Position numbers and translations under genes: made by a program. The notes below the pieces were generated by a model that worked only from the letters and a program-made list of their open reading frames with translations, did not search any database and was not told where the DNA came from. Of a stretch of DNA of 64,000 nucleotides, positions 41,205 through 50,216 are shown in pieces. Source of the stretch: JACJXW01 sp964418125. GTDB lineage: Bacteria > Bacteroidota > Bacteroidia > Chitinophagales > Saprospiraceae. Positions within the stretch are counted from its first letter, which is position 1. Each line of letters opens with the position of its first letter. The DNA lies in NCBI GenBank assembly GCA_964418125.1, contig CAYQKY010000021.1:14411-78410 (forward strand), read 5' to 3'.

Positions 41205-42788
41205 ATGATCACCCGAAATGTACTCCCTACCTTATTTTGTTTTGCCCTTGCTACTTTCACCTCTGCTCAGGAGGCGCTCAACGTAGACCTCTTTGCCCAA
41301 TTTGACCGGGGCGACGGGCGCGCCTCCGGCTCCTGGTGCTATGCCACGCCCGACGGCACGGAATACGCTGTACTGGGAGCGCAAACGGGCACCTCTATCA
41401 TCAGGATTGACGATCCGGAGGATATGCGGGAGGTTGGCTTCGTACCGGGCTACCCCTCCAACTGGCGGGAAGTGACGGTAGTGAACGGCCATGCTTATGT
41501 AGTCACCGAAGGATCGGGCAGCCCCCACTACGGCATGCAGGTCATCGATCTCACCCAACTGCCGGATACGGCCTTTCTGCTGGCGGAATACGCCGAAACT
41601 TTCGGCAGGGGGCATATCATACAGAAGGATATTTTCAGCGAGGAACCCTACGTGTACGTCTGCGGCACGCAAACCACCTCGGGCGTGCACATCATCGATG
41701 TGTCCGACCCCGCCAACCCTGCCCAGGTTGGCCTGTACGCGCCCGGCTACTACATCCACGACTGCCATGTGCGGGATACGCTGCTCTTCGCCGCCGCCTT
41801 CTACAACGGAACCATCGACATCGTCAGTATAGCCGATAAGAGCAACCCCCGCCTCATCGCTTCTATCGACGACCCGGGGGGCAACACCCACAGCTTTTCT
41901 ACTACCGAAGCGCTGGACTACCTCTTCGTCGCTGACGAACTGGACGGCCTGCCCGGGCGCTTGTTCAACATCGAAGACCTGGAAAATCCCCAGGAGGTGG
42001 CCACCTGGACCGCCAACGCCTCCAGCCTGGTCCACAACCCCTATATACGGGGCGATTTTGCCTTCATCACCCACAACACCGAAGGCCTGCGCGTGCTGGA
42101 CATCGCCGACCCCGCCGTACCGGTGGAAGTGGGCTATTACGATACCTACGACGGCCCCAGCGGCGGCTTCCGCGGCCTGTGGTCGGCCTGCCCCTACCTC
42201 CCCTCCGGCAGGATAATCGGCGGCAACCGGGAGGACGGCCTCTACGTATGGACGTTCAACCACACCCGCGCCGGCCGCTTCTACGGGCAGGTGGTGGACT
42301 CTCTGAGCGGGGAGCCCATCTTCGATGCGCTCGTCCGGGTGGAGGAAACGCAGGAGCTTCTTACTTCAGACGTGCAGGGGGAATTCCGGAGCGGCTACTT
42401 GCCGGGGACGTATACCCTTCAGGTTTTTGCCCAGGGCTATCCCTCCAAATCCGTCAGCGTCACCCTCACTGGGGGCGGCCAGGAGCAGGTGCTGGTCGAG
42501 CTGGCCCAGGAAATGACCAGCACCGGAGGAGTGAGCCCGGAAAGCGGCCGCATTGAAGTGGCGCCCAACCCGGTGCGGGAGCAGGCGGTGGTTCGGCTGG
42601 TGAATATGCCAGAGGCCGGGGTGGCCGTTTTAGTGAATGGCCAGGGGCAGGAGGTAGAGCGGTATACAGTGGAGAGCCGTCTTTCTTTTACTGTAAATAA
42701 AGGCGATAAAGCAGCCGGATTGTATTGGCTGGTGGTGTATGGGAGGGAGGAGAAAGTAATCGGCAGTGAAGAGGTTCTTTTGAGATAA
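41205..42788 (+). CDS. Choice-of-anchor B family secreted protein with LVIVD repeats and T9SS-like C-terminus
   Basis: The protein has 527 residues. A signal peptide (PTLFCFALATFTSAQE) leads to a propeller built of LVIVD-type repeats (GVHIIDVSDPANPAQVGLY, GTIDIVSIADKSNPRLIAS, GLRVLDIADPAVPVEVGYY), typical of the 'choice-of-anchor B' family. A carboxypeptidase-regulatory-like domain follows (GRFYGQVVDSLSGEPIFDAL), and the C-terminus resembles a T9SS type A sorting domain (IEVAPNPVREQAVVRLVNM to EKVIGSEEVLLR). It is therefore exported and cell-surface attached or released. The real start is the ATG at 41205, and the longer open frame begins inside the repeat spacer. The ligand is unknown. Confidence 0.85.
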   Translation: MITRNVLPTLFCFALATFTSAQEALNVDLFAQFDRGDGRASGSWCYATPDGTEYAVLGAQTGTSIIRIDDPEDMREVGFVPGYPSNWREVTVVNGHAYVVTEGSGSPHYGMQVIDLTQLPDTAFLLAEYAETFGRGHIIQKDIFSEEPYVYVCGTQTTSGVHIIDVSDPANPAQVGLYAPGYYIHDCHVRDTLLFAAAFYNGTIDIVSIADKSNPRLIASIDDPGGNTHSFSTTEALDYLFVADELDGLPGRLFNIEDLENPQEVATWTANASSLVHNPYIRGDFAFITHNTEGLRVLDIADPAVPVEVGYYDTYDGPSGGFRGLWSACPYLPSGRIIGGNREDGLYVWTFNHTRAGRFYGQVVDSLSGEPIFDALVRVEETQELLTSDVQGEFRSGYLPGTYTLQVFAQGYPSKSVSVTLTGGGQEQVLVELAQEMTSTGGVSPESGRIEVAPNPVREQAVVRLVNMPEAGVAVLVNGQGQEVERYTVESRLSFTVNKGDKAAGLYWLVVYGREEKVIGSEEVLLR

Positions 42789-42854
42789 TGGTGTGATGCG
42801 CCTGGTTTGCCGGAAAAAGAAAATTTGGCTAAATTGAATTAAAAATCATAAGTG

Positions 42855-43427
42855 ATGGGCACCGCTATGCGCAACCGCAGCATCGAAGTAGAAGACCTGC
42901 CCCGGTATACCATATCTGACTGGGAGCAATGGGAAGGCAAATGGGAATTGATCGACGGTATCCCGTTTGCCCTATCTCCTATGCCCGGCAAAAGGCATCA
43001 GCGGATCAACGGGCGGCTGTATATGGAGTTCACAGAACTTCTGGAAGATTGCCCGGACTGTGAGGCATACCTGCCGGTAAACTATAAGGTTAACGACAGC
43101 AACCTGTTCCATCCGGACCTGATGGTTGTTTGCGGAGAAGCGCCGGAAGGAACCTATGTCACTACCACCCCGCACCTAGTGGTTGAAATTTTATCCACCC
43201 CGACCAGGAAAAAAGACAAAAAGACCAAACCGAAGATCTATCAGTCGTTGGGTATTCGTTATTACCTGATCGTTGATCCTAAAGCGGAAACGGTATCTGT
43301 ATTTGAGTTGAATGAGGCTGGGGAGTATGAACTCAGGGCCAAGGGCAGAGACATTTCTTATTCATTCGATTTTGGCGGATGCGGAATTACAGTCGGTTTT
43401 TCCAGGATATGGAAAGGAAAGAAGTAG
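42855..43427 (+). CDS. Uma2 family endonuclease (DUF820)
   Basis: This 190-residue protein has the Uma2/DUF820 PD-(D/E)XK core: YTISDWEQWEGKWELIDGIP, FHPDLMVVCGE (catalytic Asp), PHLVVEILSTPTRKKDKKTK (Glu and Lys) and IRYYLIVDPKAETVSVFEL. The family is abundant in cyanobacteria and Saprospiraceae with unproven nuclease activity, and some members may derive from mobile elements. GTG at 42852 overlaps the ATG at 42855, and I use the ATG. A perfect 17-bp hairpin starts two bases after the stop. Confidence 0.87.
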   Translation: MGTAMRNRSIEVEDLPRYTISDWEQWEGKWELIDGIPFALSPMPGKRHQRINGRLYMEFTELLEDCPDCEAYLPVNYKVNDSNLFHPDLMVVCGEAPEGTYVTTTPHLVVEILSTPTRKKDKKTKPKIYQSLGIRYYLIVDPKAETVSVFELNEAGEYELRAKGRDISYSFDFGGCGITVGFSRIWKGKK

Positions 43428-43428
43428 T

Positions 43429-43485
43429 TTACTGGTTATTGGTTAACCCGCCGGCTCTGCCTGGCAAATAACCAATAACCAGTAA
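43429..43485. terminator. Bidirectional hairpin between convergent genes
   Basis: TTACTGGTTATTGGTTA (43429-43445) is the exact complement of TAACCAATAACCAGTAA (43469-43485), a 17-bp stem with a 23-base GC-rich loop. It fills the gap between the stops at 43427 and 43500. There is no long T-run, so it may act as an mRNA 3'-end hairpin. Confidence 0.6.
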
Positions 43486-43499
43486 CTCAAAAGGCCAAC

Positions 43500-44042
43500 T
43501 TAGAACTCAATCGGCACCCTTACCACCGTATTTTCCCACCCCATCACCATGTGCGCGCCGTTGTCGGCCTTGTCGAAGGTAATGGAGAAGGCTTCGATGG
43601 GCTCTTCGGAAGATTCCACCGGCACGGTGATGCTGGCTACGTTTTTCTCCGGGTTGAAGTTGTAAGCCCCCCAGGTGTCTACGTCGGTGTTGAAAACCAC
43701 TTCCCATTCTTTTTCGCCGGGAGTGGCGTAAACGGTATAGCGGCCGGCTTTGACTTTCGTGCCGTTGATGGCGACATCCTGAAAGAACTGGATCTCGGTG
43801 GATTCATTGGCGCCGAGCCGCCAGACTTTGCCGTAATCCACCAGCTTGCCGAATACGGCGCGATCGTTCATCTGGGGGCGGGAATACAGCACCCGCATCA
43901 CCGGCGCGCTGCCCCGGCTGGCGCGGTAGTAAGCGACGTCTAGCGGGCTCTTGTCCAGGCCGGAAAATTTCTGGGCGTTGGATTGGGGCAGAAAGGCCAT
44001 CGATGTGGCCAGCAGCAGGGCGATGGTCAATAGTTTGTTCAT
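43500..44042 (-). CDS. DUF2911 domain secreted protein
   Basis: This 180-residue protein has a Sec signal (ALLLATSMAFLPQSNAQ) and a DUF2911 domain. The conserved sequence runs from SPLDVAYYRASRGS through YSRPQMNDRAVFG, VWRLGANESTEIQFFQDV and GTKVKAGRYTVYATPGEKEW to AFSITFDKADNGAHMVMGWE. The family is common in Bacteroidota, predicted periplasmic or secreted beta-sandwich, of unknown function. It stands alone, convergent with the Uma2 gene and divergent from the lipoprotein at 44313 across a 270-base gap with no other gene. Confidence 0.88.
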   Translation of the reverse strand: MNKLLTIALLLATSMAFLPQSNAQKFSGLDKSPLDVAYYRASRGSAPVMRVLYSRPQMNDRAVFGKLVDYGKVWRLGANESTEIQFFQDVAINGTKVKAGRYTVYATPGEKEWEVVFNTDVDTWGAYNFNPEKNVASITVPVESSEEPIEAFSITFDKADNGAHMVMGWENTVVRVPIEF

Positions 44043-44312
44043 TTTCGATCTGTTTTTGGTTTAAGGAATAGTGATATGAATGGAACACTCCGAAAGCCAG
44101 AGTGTTGGGAAAAGAGTGGAATAATCAGGCTCCGGATGTCCTTTAAATGACAATCCGGGCCCTCCCGGGGATGCTTTGCGGGGTAATGATAATTGCACTT
44201 TTACGTCTCCGGCGCCAAATGAATTTAGCGAACCGGGTATGCCCCGAAAGCCACGAAAAACGTTACAAAGAGGAAATTTGATAAATTTACAGCAGAACAA
44301 CATTGACAGCTG

Positions 44313-44954
44313 ATGCACAAGACAACCATTTCATATTTCCTACCCTTGTTCCTTTTTACCCTGCTTTTTTCCTGCCGGGGTAATGGCGGCCAACAAAAGG
44401 AAACGGGCGGACAGCAGGAAGCCGAACTGCTACCTCCCACCACTCAGGGACTGATCACCCACGCCGGCCAGCTGCCGGAAGCGGCCGATTATGAGGGGCA
44501 GTTCCTGCAGGCGGCCCAATGGGCGGGGCAGAGCTCTACCTGGTATGCCGTCGTTTCCAAGTATGAACAGGGCGAATTCTTCACCCCCAACTGGGCCTCC
44601 CGCCTCAATATTTACCTATTTGAGATCGGTGGCGGGCAGGTGGCCACCCGGCGCGCCTTCCAGGCTGAAGCTCCCAACAATTATTCCATGGTGGAACTGA
44701 AGGGTGATCGCAGCCAGTTGATCACTCTCCCCTCCACGGGCACGGCCTATTCCATAGTCTACTCCATCTGCCCGGACGGGGAAGACCCCTGCAGTATCTA
44801 CTCCAGCGTCATCGGCGCCGGTGGAAAGTACGATTTCCAGGTTATGGAAAATGTGGAGCAAGCGGTATATCTGGAGGCGCAAGATGCCATGATGGCCGAC
44901 ATCCCGGAGGATGTAAGGGAGCATATGATGGAGCAACTCTTTGGAAAGGAATGA
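44313..44954 (+). CDS. Lipoprotein of unknown function
   Basis: This 213-residue protein starts with a lipoprotein signal (PLFLFTLLFSCRGN), then a Gln/Gly-rich linker and a single domain of mixed structure (LQAAQWAGQSSTWYAVVSKY, LNIYLFEIGGGQVATRRAF, SICPDGEDPCSIYSSVIGA). I do not recognise the family. It is probably anchored in the outer membrane facing the periplasm. It is followed directly by a 17-bp hairpin and then the convergent trmD. Confidence 0.65.
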   Translation: MHKTTISYFLPLFLFTLLFSCRGNGGQQKETGGQQEAELLPPTTQGLITHAGQLPEAADYEGQFLQAAQWAGQSSTWYAVVSKYEQGEFFTPNWASRLNIYLFEIGGGQVATRRAFQAEAPNNYSMVELKGDRSQLITLPSTGTAYSIVYSICPDGEDPCSIYSSVIGAGGKYDFQVMENVEQAVYLEAQDAMMADIPEDVREHMMEQLFGKE

Positions 44955-44955
44955 T

Positions 44956-45022
44956 GGAATGATGGAATGAATACGGGGCTCTGCTGGCCATTCAATCCTT
45001 CATTAATTCATTCCATCATTCC
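44956..45022. terminator. Bidirectional hairpin between convergent genes
   Basis: GGAATGATGGAATGAAT (44956-44972) is the exact complement of ATTCATTCCATCATTCC (45006-45022). The stem begins right after the stop at 44954 and ends just before the trmD stop at 45027. The arms are themselves a repeated GGAATGAT phrase. Confidence 0.6.
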
Positions 45023-45026
45023 TTTA

Positions 45027-45707
45027 TTATTCCTCCTCCAGCAGGTCCGGCCGCCGCTCCCGCGTGCGCTTCAGCGCCTGCTCGTAGCGCCACTCCTCGA
45101 TCTTTTGCTCATGGCCGGAAAGCAGTACTTTGGGCACCTTCCAGCCGCGAAATTCCTCAGGCCGGGTATAGACGGGCGGGGCGAGCAGGTTGTCCTGAAA
45201 AGAGTCGAACAGGGCGGACGTCTCGTCGTTGAGCACGCCGGGCAGGAGGCGGCCGATGGCGTCGACAAGCACCACTGCCGGCAGTTCGCCGCCGGAGAGG
45301 ACAAAGTCGCCAATGGAAATTTCCATGGTCACGTAGTGCTCCCGGATGCGATCGTCCATGCCTTTATAGTGCCCGCAGAGAATGAGCAGGTTTTCCTTCA
45401 TCGACAGGCGGTTGGCCAGGGGCTGAGTGAAGCGCTGTCCATCGGGAGTCATGTAGATGACCTCGTCGTAGGAGCGTTCCTTCTGAAGATCGTCGATGCA
45501 ATTGGCCAGCGGTTCGGCCATCATGACCATGCCGGCCCCGCCCCCGTACTGGTAGTCGTCTACCTGGCGGTGTTTGCCCAGGCCGTAGGCGCGCAGGCCG
45601 TGCAGGTGCACGTCAAGCAGGCCCTTTTCCTGAGCGCGCTTCATGATGGAATGCTGTAAGGGGCTTTCCATCAGTTCGGGCAGAACGGAGACGATGTCGA
45701 TCCTCAT
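45027..45707 (-). CDS. trmD: tRNA (guanine37-N1)-methyltransferase
   Basis: This 226-residue SPOUT methyltransferase adds a methyl group to G37 next to the anticodon, preventing frameshifts. The knotted SAM site is visible in GGGAGMVMMAEPL, ILCGHYKGMDDRIREH and EISIGDFVLSGGELPAVVLVD. The catalytic Asp lies in the VVLVDAIGRLLPGVLND stretch. The ATG at 45707 (MRIDIVSVLPEL) is the family start, and an open frame extends to 45764 through an inverted repeat. In many bacteria trmD sits with rpsP and rplS, but not here. Confidence 0.95.
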   Translation of the reverse strand: MRIDIVSVLPELMESPLQHSIMKRAQEKGLLDVHLHGLRAYGLGKHRQVDDYQYGGGAGMVMMAEPLANCIDDLQKERSYDEVIYMTPDGQRFTQPLANRLSMKENLLILCGHYKGMDDRIREHYVTMEISIGDFVLSGGELPAVVLVDAIGRLLPGVLNDETSALFDSFQDNLLAPPVYTRPEEFRGWKVPKVLLSGHEQKIEEWRYEQALKRTRERRPDLLEEE

Positions 45708-45721
45708 AGTTTTTTTGTTGC

Positions 45722-45768
45722 CGGTTTGTGGTTGCGCTATCGCAGAACAATAAGGCAACCACAAACCG
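45722..45768. repeat. 14-bp perfect inverted repeat upstream of trmD
   Basis: CGGTTTGTGGTTGC (45722-45735) is the exact complement of GCAACCACAAACCG (45755-45768). It lies between the trmD start and the end of the FKBP gene, so it probably serves the FKBP transcript as a 3' hairpin; a run of T complements lies at 45711-45716. Confidence 0.55.
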
Positions 45769-45830
45769 TCAACCCGGGCGGGCGCTCCCCGAGGCAGTCC
45801 AATGCCGATAGAGAAGCCCGCACTCCGGGC

Positions 45831-46490
45831 TTAATTCACTTCCAGCAATTCCACTTCAAAAATAAGGGTAGAATACGGGCCGATCTTGGGCCCGGCGCCG
45901 CGGGAGCCGTAGGCCAGGTCCGAGGGGATATAGAGTTTCCACTTGGCGCCTTCGGGCATGAGTTGCAGGGCTTCCGTCCAGCCGCTGATCACCTGGTTGA
46001 CGCCGAAGGTGGCGGGCTGGCCGCGCTCCACGGAACTGTCGAATACCGTGCCGTCGATAAGGGTGCCGTGGTAGTGGACGGTCACCTTGTCGGTGGCGCC
46101 GGGCTTGGCGCCGGAGCCTTCCTTCAGTACCTCGTATTGCAGGCCGCTGGGCAGCACGGTTACCTCTTCGCGCTGGGCGTTGGCTTCCAGAAAGGCTTTG
46201 CCTTCCGCTATGTTGTCCTGGAATTTGGACTCCTGTTTCTTTTGCATGTACTGCTGGATGATGGTATTGGCCTCCTCCATGCTTACTTTGGGCTCGTTGC
46301 CGGCGATAATATCGTGAAGCCCTGCATTGAGGGACTTTTCATCGATCTTGTCGAATCCCTGGCTTTTGAGGTTCTGGCCCAGGAGGACGCCCAGGCTGTA
46401 GCTTAATGAATCCATTTCTTGTTGTGCGTTTACGGATGAAAAAAGAAAGAGCCCTCCGAGGAGGAGCGCTGTGGTTTTGATCTTTTGCAT
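45831..46490 (-). CDS. FKBP-type peptidyl-prolyl cis-trans isomerase (FklB/Mip-like)
   Basis: This 219-residue protein has a Sec signal (LLLGGLFLFSSVNAQ), an N-terminal dimerisation domain of FKBP_N type (LSYSLGVLLGQNLKSQGFD, VSMEEANTIIQQYMQKKQ), and a C-terminal FKBP domain (VTVHYHGTLIDGTVFDSSV, GWTEALQLMPEGAKWKLYI, AYGSRGAGPKIGPYSTLIF). It catalyses proline isomerisation during folding of periplasmic or outer-membrane proteins. The conserved aromatic and Asp residues of the active site (Y, FD, W) are present. Confidence 0.93.
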   Translation of the reverse strand: MQKIKTTALLLGGLFLFSSVNAQQEMDSLSYSLGVLLGQNLKSQGFDKIDEKSLNAGLHDIIAGNEPKVSMEEANTIIQQYMQKKQESKFQDNIAEGKAFLEANAQREEVTVLPSGLQYEVLKEGSGAKPGATDKVTVHYHGTLIDGTVFDSSVERGQPATFGVNQVISGWTEALQLMPEGAKWKLYIPSDLAYGSRGAGPKIGPYSTLIFEVELLEVN

Positions 46491-46724
46491 GGGTATAATG
46501 ATTTACTGGATTAGTTCGAAACGGTATTTTAACGACGCGAAGAAAAGAAAATTTTAGGAGAGTTTCGGGGTTTTTACCCGGAAGAGCCCCGTACTTCAAA
46601 GAAGCCGGGGCGAAGACGGGCGGGATTCGTTAATTCGGGATTGGTTGATTGGCGCCGCCCTTTAAAGGAGGAGATCTTTTTCGAGTAAAACTTGCGAAAA
46701 AAAATACGATGTACATTGTTATTC

Positions 46725-47025
46725 ATGAGCGTTCTTTTCATCTTGTGCTCTTTCTGGTACCAGGAACTGGCTGCTGCCGGAGGCTATAACCTTGTTGTCG
46801 ATAACTCGCCAGCCCAACCCGTTTCAGGGCCAGCTCACATTTCCGGCAGGCCCACACGGCGCTAAGCTGCATATTTACGATGCCCGGGGCGCTCTGGTGC
46901 ATCAGGCTATACTCAAGCCCCGGCAAAAGGCACAATTAGATACTGGCCATTGGCCGCCCGGCGTATATTATTACCGTTATTCTGAGGGCAACCAAACCTA
47001 CAGCGGCAAGCTCGTCAAGCAATAA
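46725..47025 (+). pseudogene. Orphan T9SS sorting-domain remnant
   Basis: In one frame (about 46792-47025) the sequence encodes little more than a complete T9SS type A domain: ITRQPNPFQGQLTFPAGP, KLHIYDARGALVHQAILK, LDTGHWPPGVYYYRYSEG, YSGKLVKQ. A hydrophobic start in a different frame (ATG at 46725, SVLFILCSF) precedes it. A sorting domain with no cargo is best explained as the tail of a deleted or frameshifted gene. The adjacent large T9SS gene starts 60 bases later. Confidence 0.55.
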
Positions 47026-47085
47026 TTTAAAGAAAGGGGCAGCCGCTGCTTTTGGTTAGGCTGCCCCAAAACAAGGCATGATCCC

Positions 47086-50073
47086 ATGATAAAAAAATTC
47101 TTTTTCTTACTAAGCCTGATATGGTTTTCTACAGGCTCCTTAAGTGCCCAGCAATTGTATTTCTTCGCTCCACCTGTTGATAGTCCTAACTCCCATATTG
47201 GCATTCTTGATCTACAAACTTGTGATACTACCATTTTGGTGCGATCCAGCATCTATGAATATACTTTTCATGCAGATAGCACTTTGTATGGCGCTCGAAA
47301 TGATACTCTTTATAAAGTATCATTGGAAAATGGCAGTATTAGTTATGTTGCAGATTTTGGCTTGGCGGGACAATATGCGGATTCCTTGATAGGCGTACAA
47401 GGAATGACAACTGTGGGTAATACAGTTTTTGTGCTTTTTCGGGGCCCTGCTTATAACCTGGGCAAATATAATGTAGTGACAGGAATTACAGAATTAGTGG
47501 ATCCCAGTTTTTCCGGCCTTACTTCACCTGCAGGCCCTTCAGGCCTAACTGTTCGCAATGGACAGTTAATCTCCAGCAATTGGGGTGGCGGTTTTTATGC
47601 TTTGGATACCACCAACCTGGTCAATAATGAATTACTGTACCCTCACCCTGACTTTGAACCGTTCTCTAACGCTATAGCTACGCTTCCTGTCAATTGTGAC
47701 AGCTCGCGGACATTCATCACCAACCTCTGGTATTTAGACACTCCTGAAGAAGAAGACATCATGGAAGTCAACTTTGCCACTCAAAGCCTGGAGCTGGTGT
47801 GCAGCCATGATTTTATCATCAGCAGCCTGTGGACGTATGAGGAATCCCTGCCGCCGCCCTGCGCCCTCAGCCTCGACCCCGACCTGGACGACAGTACGGC
47901 GCCGCTGTACACCTACCTCGCCGACAGCAGCTGCGCCGGGGCGCCCATACCCCTGGTGGACGACGACCTGTCGCTGCTTTCCGAGATCGGTTTTATCGAC
48001 AGTATCCGCATCATCCTGAGCGGCGCGCCCGACGGGCCGCTGGAGTTCCTCAGTATTGGCCCGGTAGACAGCCTGAACGCTGTGGGCAGCGGAACCCACA
48101 GCCTGCTGCTCCTCCCTGCCGAGGGCGCCCCCAGCCTCGGGCGGTGGCGCGGCGCCCTCAGCGCTTTGGAATACCGCAATACCGCCGCCCCCCTGCCCAC
48201 ATTCGGGCAGCGGCAGGCCACCCTGCTGGCCTATGCCGCCGGCAACGCCGCCGACACCGCCCTGGCCCTGATCCCCATTTTCAACACCACGCCTCCGGCC
48301 GGAGAGGATGGCAGCCTGGCGCTTTGCCCACAAGACAGCAGCTTCGACCTCTTTGCCGCCCTGCAGGGCGCTCCCAGCCCGGGCGGCGCCTGGCAGCCCG
48401 GCAACGGCCTGTTCAACCCCGCCGTTGACGCCCCGGGCGATTACCTCTACATCACTTCGGGCAACGGAGGCTGCCCCAGCGATACCGCCGCCGTGCATGC
48501 CAGCCTGCTACCCGCACCCAGCTTCAGCCTTGGGCCCGACACGGCGCTGTGCCAGGCGGAAAGCTTCCTGCTGCAGGCCCCTGCCGGCCTGGGGGATCTC
48601 CGCTGGAGCGACGGCAGCAATGGCCCCAGCCTCACCGCTACTACTTCCGGAACGTACTGGCTGCAGGCCGCCAATGCCGAGGGCTGCGCGGCCAGCGACA
48701 CCATAAGCCTGAGCTTTTCGCATTTCGACAGCCTGCTGCTCGATGCCAGCCCCGTTTCCTGCTTCGGCGGCGATGACGGAGTGATCGCCGCCGATCCGGC
48801 CGGCGGCCTGCCCCCTTATACTTTCGAATGGGCAGGCGGCGCCTTTATGCCGCCGCTGGCTGGCCTGCCGGCCGGGACCTACGCCATCACCGCCACCGAC
48901 GCCAACGGCTGCACGCAGCAGGCCTCTATAAACGTTCCTGAACCCGAGGAGATACGCATGGAAGAAAGCCAACAACTCTGCCAGGGGCAGGCTTATGCCT
49001 GGCAAGGGTACAGCTTCGCCGCCGACACCAGCCTGTGCCTTGCCTACACTTCCAGCGCAGGCTGTGATTCCACCCTCTGCCTCACTCTTTCATTCCTGCC
49101 CGCGCCATCCGCCGGCCTGCCGGACACGGCGCGCCTCTGCGAAGGGCAAACCCTCACCCTCCAGGCCGGGCAGCAGGCCGCTTACCTCTGGCAGGACGGC
49201 AGCACATCGCCCACCCTGCAGGCAGCCCTGCCTGGCCTATACAGCGTTACCGTCACCGGCGCCAACGGCTGTACTGCCGCCGATACAACTGTCGCCCTCC
49301 TGCGCCCGCCCCTGCGGGCATGGATACAGGCCAACCCGCCGCTCTGCTTTGGCGAAAACGGCGGCAGCATTGCCGTCGACAGCGTGGCCAACGGGCAGGC
49401 GCCCTTCGTTTACCAACTGGAAGGCTCGGCCCCTCAATACGGGCCGGTTTTCAACCAGTTGCCGGCCGGCGCCTACCGCCTCCTGCTTACCGATGCCGAC
49501 GGCTGCCAGGCCGACACCCTCCTGTCGCTCCCTGAGCCGCCGCCCCTGTCCGCCGATGCCGGCCCGGATCAAACCATAAGCCCCGGCGACGGCGTGCAAC
49601 TGTCGGCCGCCACCAATGCCGCCGGCCCCGTCTTCGCCTGGAGCCCGCCCCTGGGCCTGTCCTGCGCCGATTGCCCCGCCCCCCTGGCCAGCCCGCCGGC
49701 CAGCCAGGTGTACCGCCTCACCGTTACCGACAGCCTGGGCTGCACGGCCGCCGATGAAGTGCTCGTCGCCCTGGCGCCCCGCCCGAAGGTTGCCATGCCC
49801 AACGCCTTCTCTCCAAACGGAGACGGGGCTAACGACCGCTTGCTGCCCGCAGCCGGAGCGGGCAACATCAGGGTGCTGTACTTTCGCGTATTCAACCGCT
49901 GGGGCGCCATGGTCCACGAAGAAGAAGGCGCCCTCATTACCGAATTAAAAGGATGGGACGGCGTCTATAAGGGGGAGCCGCAGCCGGTAGCGGTTTATAT
50001 TTATACCCTGGCCCTGGAATGGCCCGACGGGCGGCGGGAAGTGCTGAGCGGGGATGTGGCGCTGTTGAGGTGA
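47086..50073 (+). CDS. Large chimeric T9SS type B cell-surface protein
   Basis: The protein has 995 residues. A Sec signal (FFFLLSLIWFSTGSLSAQ) is followed by a propeller-like N-terminal domain to about residue 245. Ig/SprB-like modules follow (SPVSCFGGDDGVIAADPAG, GGLPPYTFEWAG, PAGTYAITATDANGCTQQ). A gliding-motility-associated T9SS type B sorting domain ends the protein (PNAFSPNGDGANDRLLPA, YFRVFNRWGAMVHEE, GWDGVYKGEPQPVAVYIYT). Bases 47086 to about 47830 are AT-rich (the line at 47281 has about 33% G+C), while the rest is extremely GC-rich (the line at 48181 about 77%). It is likely surface-exposed and adhesive. Confidence 0.87.
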   Translation: MIKKFFFLLSLIWFSTGSLSAQQLYFFAPPVDSPNSHIGILDLQTCDTTILVRSSIYEYTFHADSTLYGARNDTLYKVSLENGSISYVADFGLAGQYADSLIGVQGMTTVGNTVFVLFRGPAYNLGKYNVVTGITELVDPSFSGLTSPAGPSGLTVRNGQLISSNWGGGFYALDTTNLVNNELLYPHPDFEPFSNAIATLPVNCDSSRTFITNLWYLDTPEEEDIMEVNFATQSLELVCSHDFIISSLWTYEESLPPPCALSLDPDLDDSTAPLYTYLADSSCAGAPIPLVDDDLSLLSEIGFIDSIRIILSGAPDGPLEFLSIGPVDSLNAVGSGTHSLLLLPAEGAPSLGRWRGALSALEYRNTAAPLPTFGQRQATLLAYAAGNAADTALALIPIFNTTPPAGEDGSLALCPQDSSFDLFAALQGAPSPGGAWQPGNGLFNPAVDAPGDYLYITSGNGGCPSDTAAVHASLLPAPSFSLGPDTALCQAESFLLQAPAGLGDLRWSDGSNGPSLTATTSGTYWLQAANAEGCAASDTISLSFSHFDSLLLDASPVSCFGGDDGVIAADPAGGLPPYTFEWAGGAFMPPLAGLPAGTYAITATDANGCTQQASINVPEPEEIRMEESQQLCQGQAYAWQGYSFAADTSLCLAYTSSAGCDSTLCLTLSFLPAPSAGLPDTARLCEGQTLTLQAGQQAAYLWQDGSTSPTLQAALPGLYSVTVTGANGCTAADTTVALLRPPLRAWIQANPPLCFGENGGSIAVDSVANGQAPFVYQLEGSAPQYGPVFNQLPAGAYRLLLTDADGCQADTLLSLPEPPPLSADAGPDQTISPGDGVQLSAATNAAGPVFAWSPPLGLSCADCPAPLASPPASQVYRLTVTDSLGCTAADEVLVALAPRPKVAMPNAFSPNGDGANDRLLPAAGAGNIRVLYFRVFNRWGAMVHEEEGALITELKGWDGVYKGEPQPVAVYIYTLALEWPDGRREVLSGDVALLR

Positions 50074-50100
50074 GGGCTTGTTAGGAGGCAGCGTACCGGG

Positions 50101-50210
50101 GTTACGTTTTGGGGGGGCGTCTTCGACCCAAATAAATTTGGGGTTCCGGGGTTACGTTTTTGGGGGGCGTCTTCGGCCCAAATAAATTTGGGGTTCCGGG
50201 GTTGCGTCGG
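50101..50210. repeat. 50-bp tandem repeat, about 2.2 copies, with palindromic core
   Basis: Bases 50101-50150 recur at 50151-50200 with two base differences, and a third copy begins at 50201. Each unit contains CCCAAATAAATTTGGG, a small hairpin, and a G-run. The repeats directly follow one gene and precede the stop of ubiX. They lack spacers, so this is not a CRISPR. Confidence 0.85.
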
Positions 50211-50216
50211 CATCTT

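Noticed and set aside
50101..50210. Possible CRISPR array
   Set aside because: The 50-bp units are contiguous with no unique spacers and only 2.2 copies; no cas genes are near.
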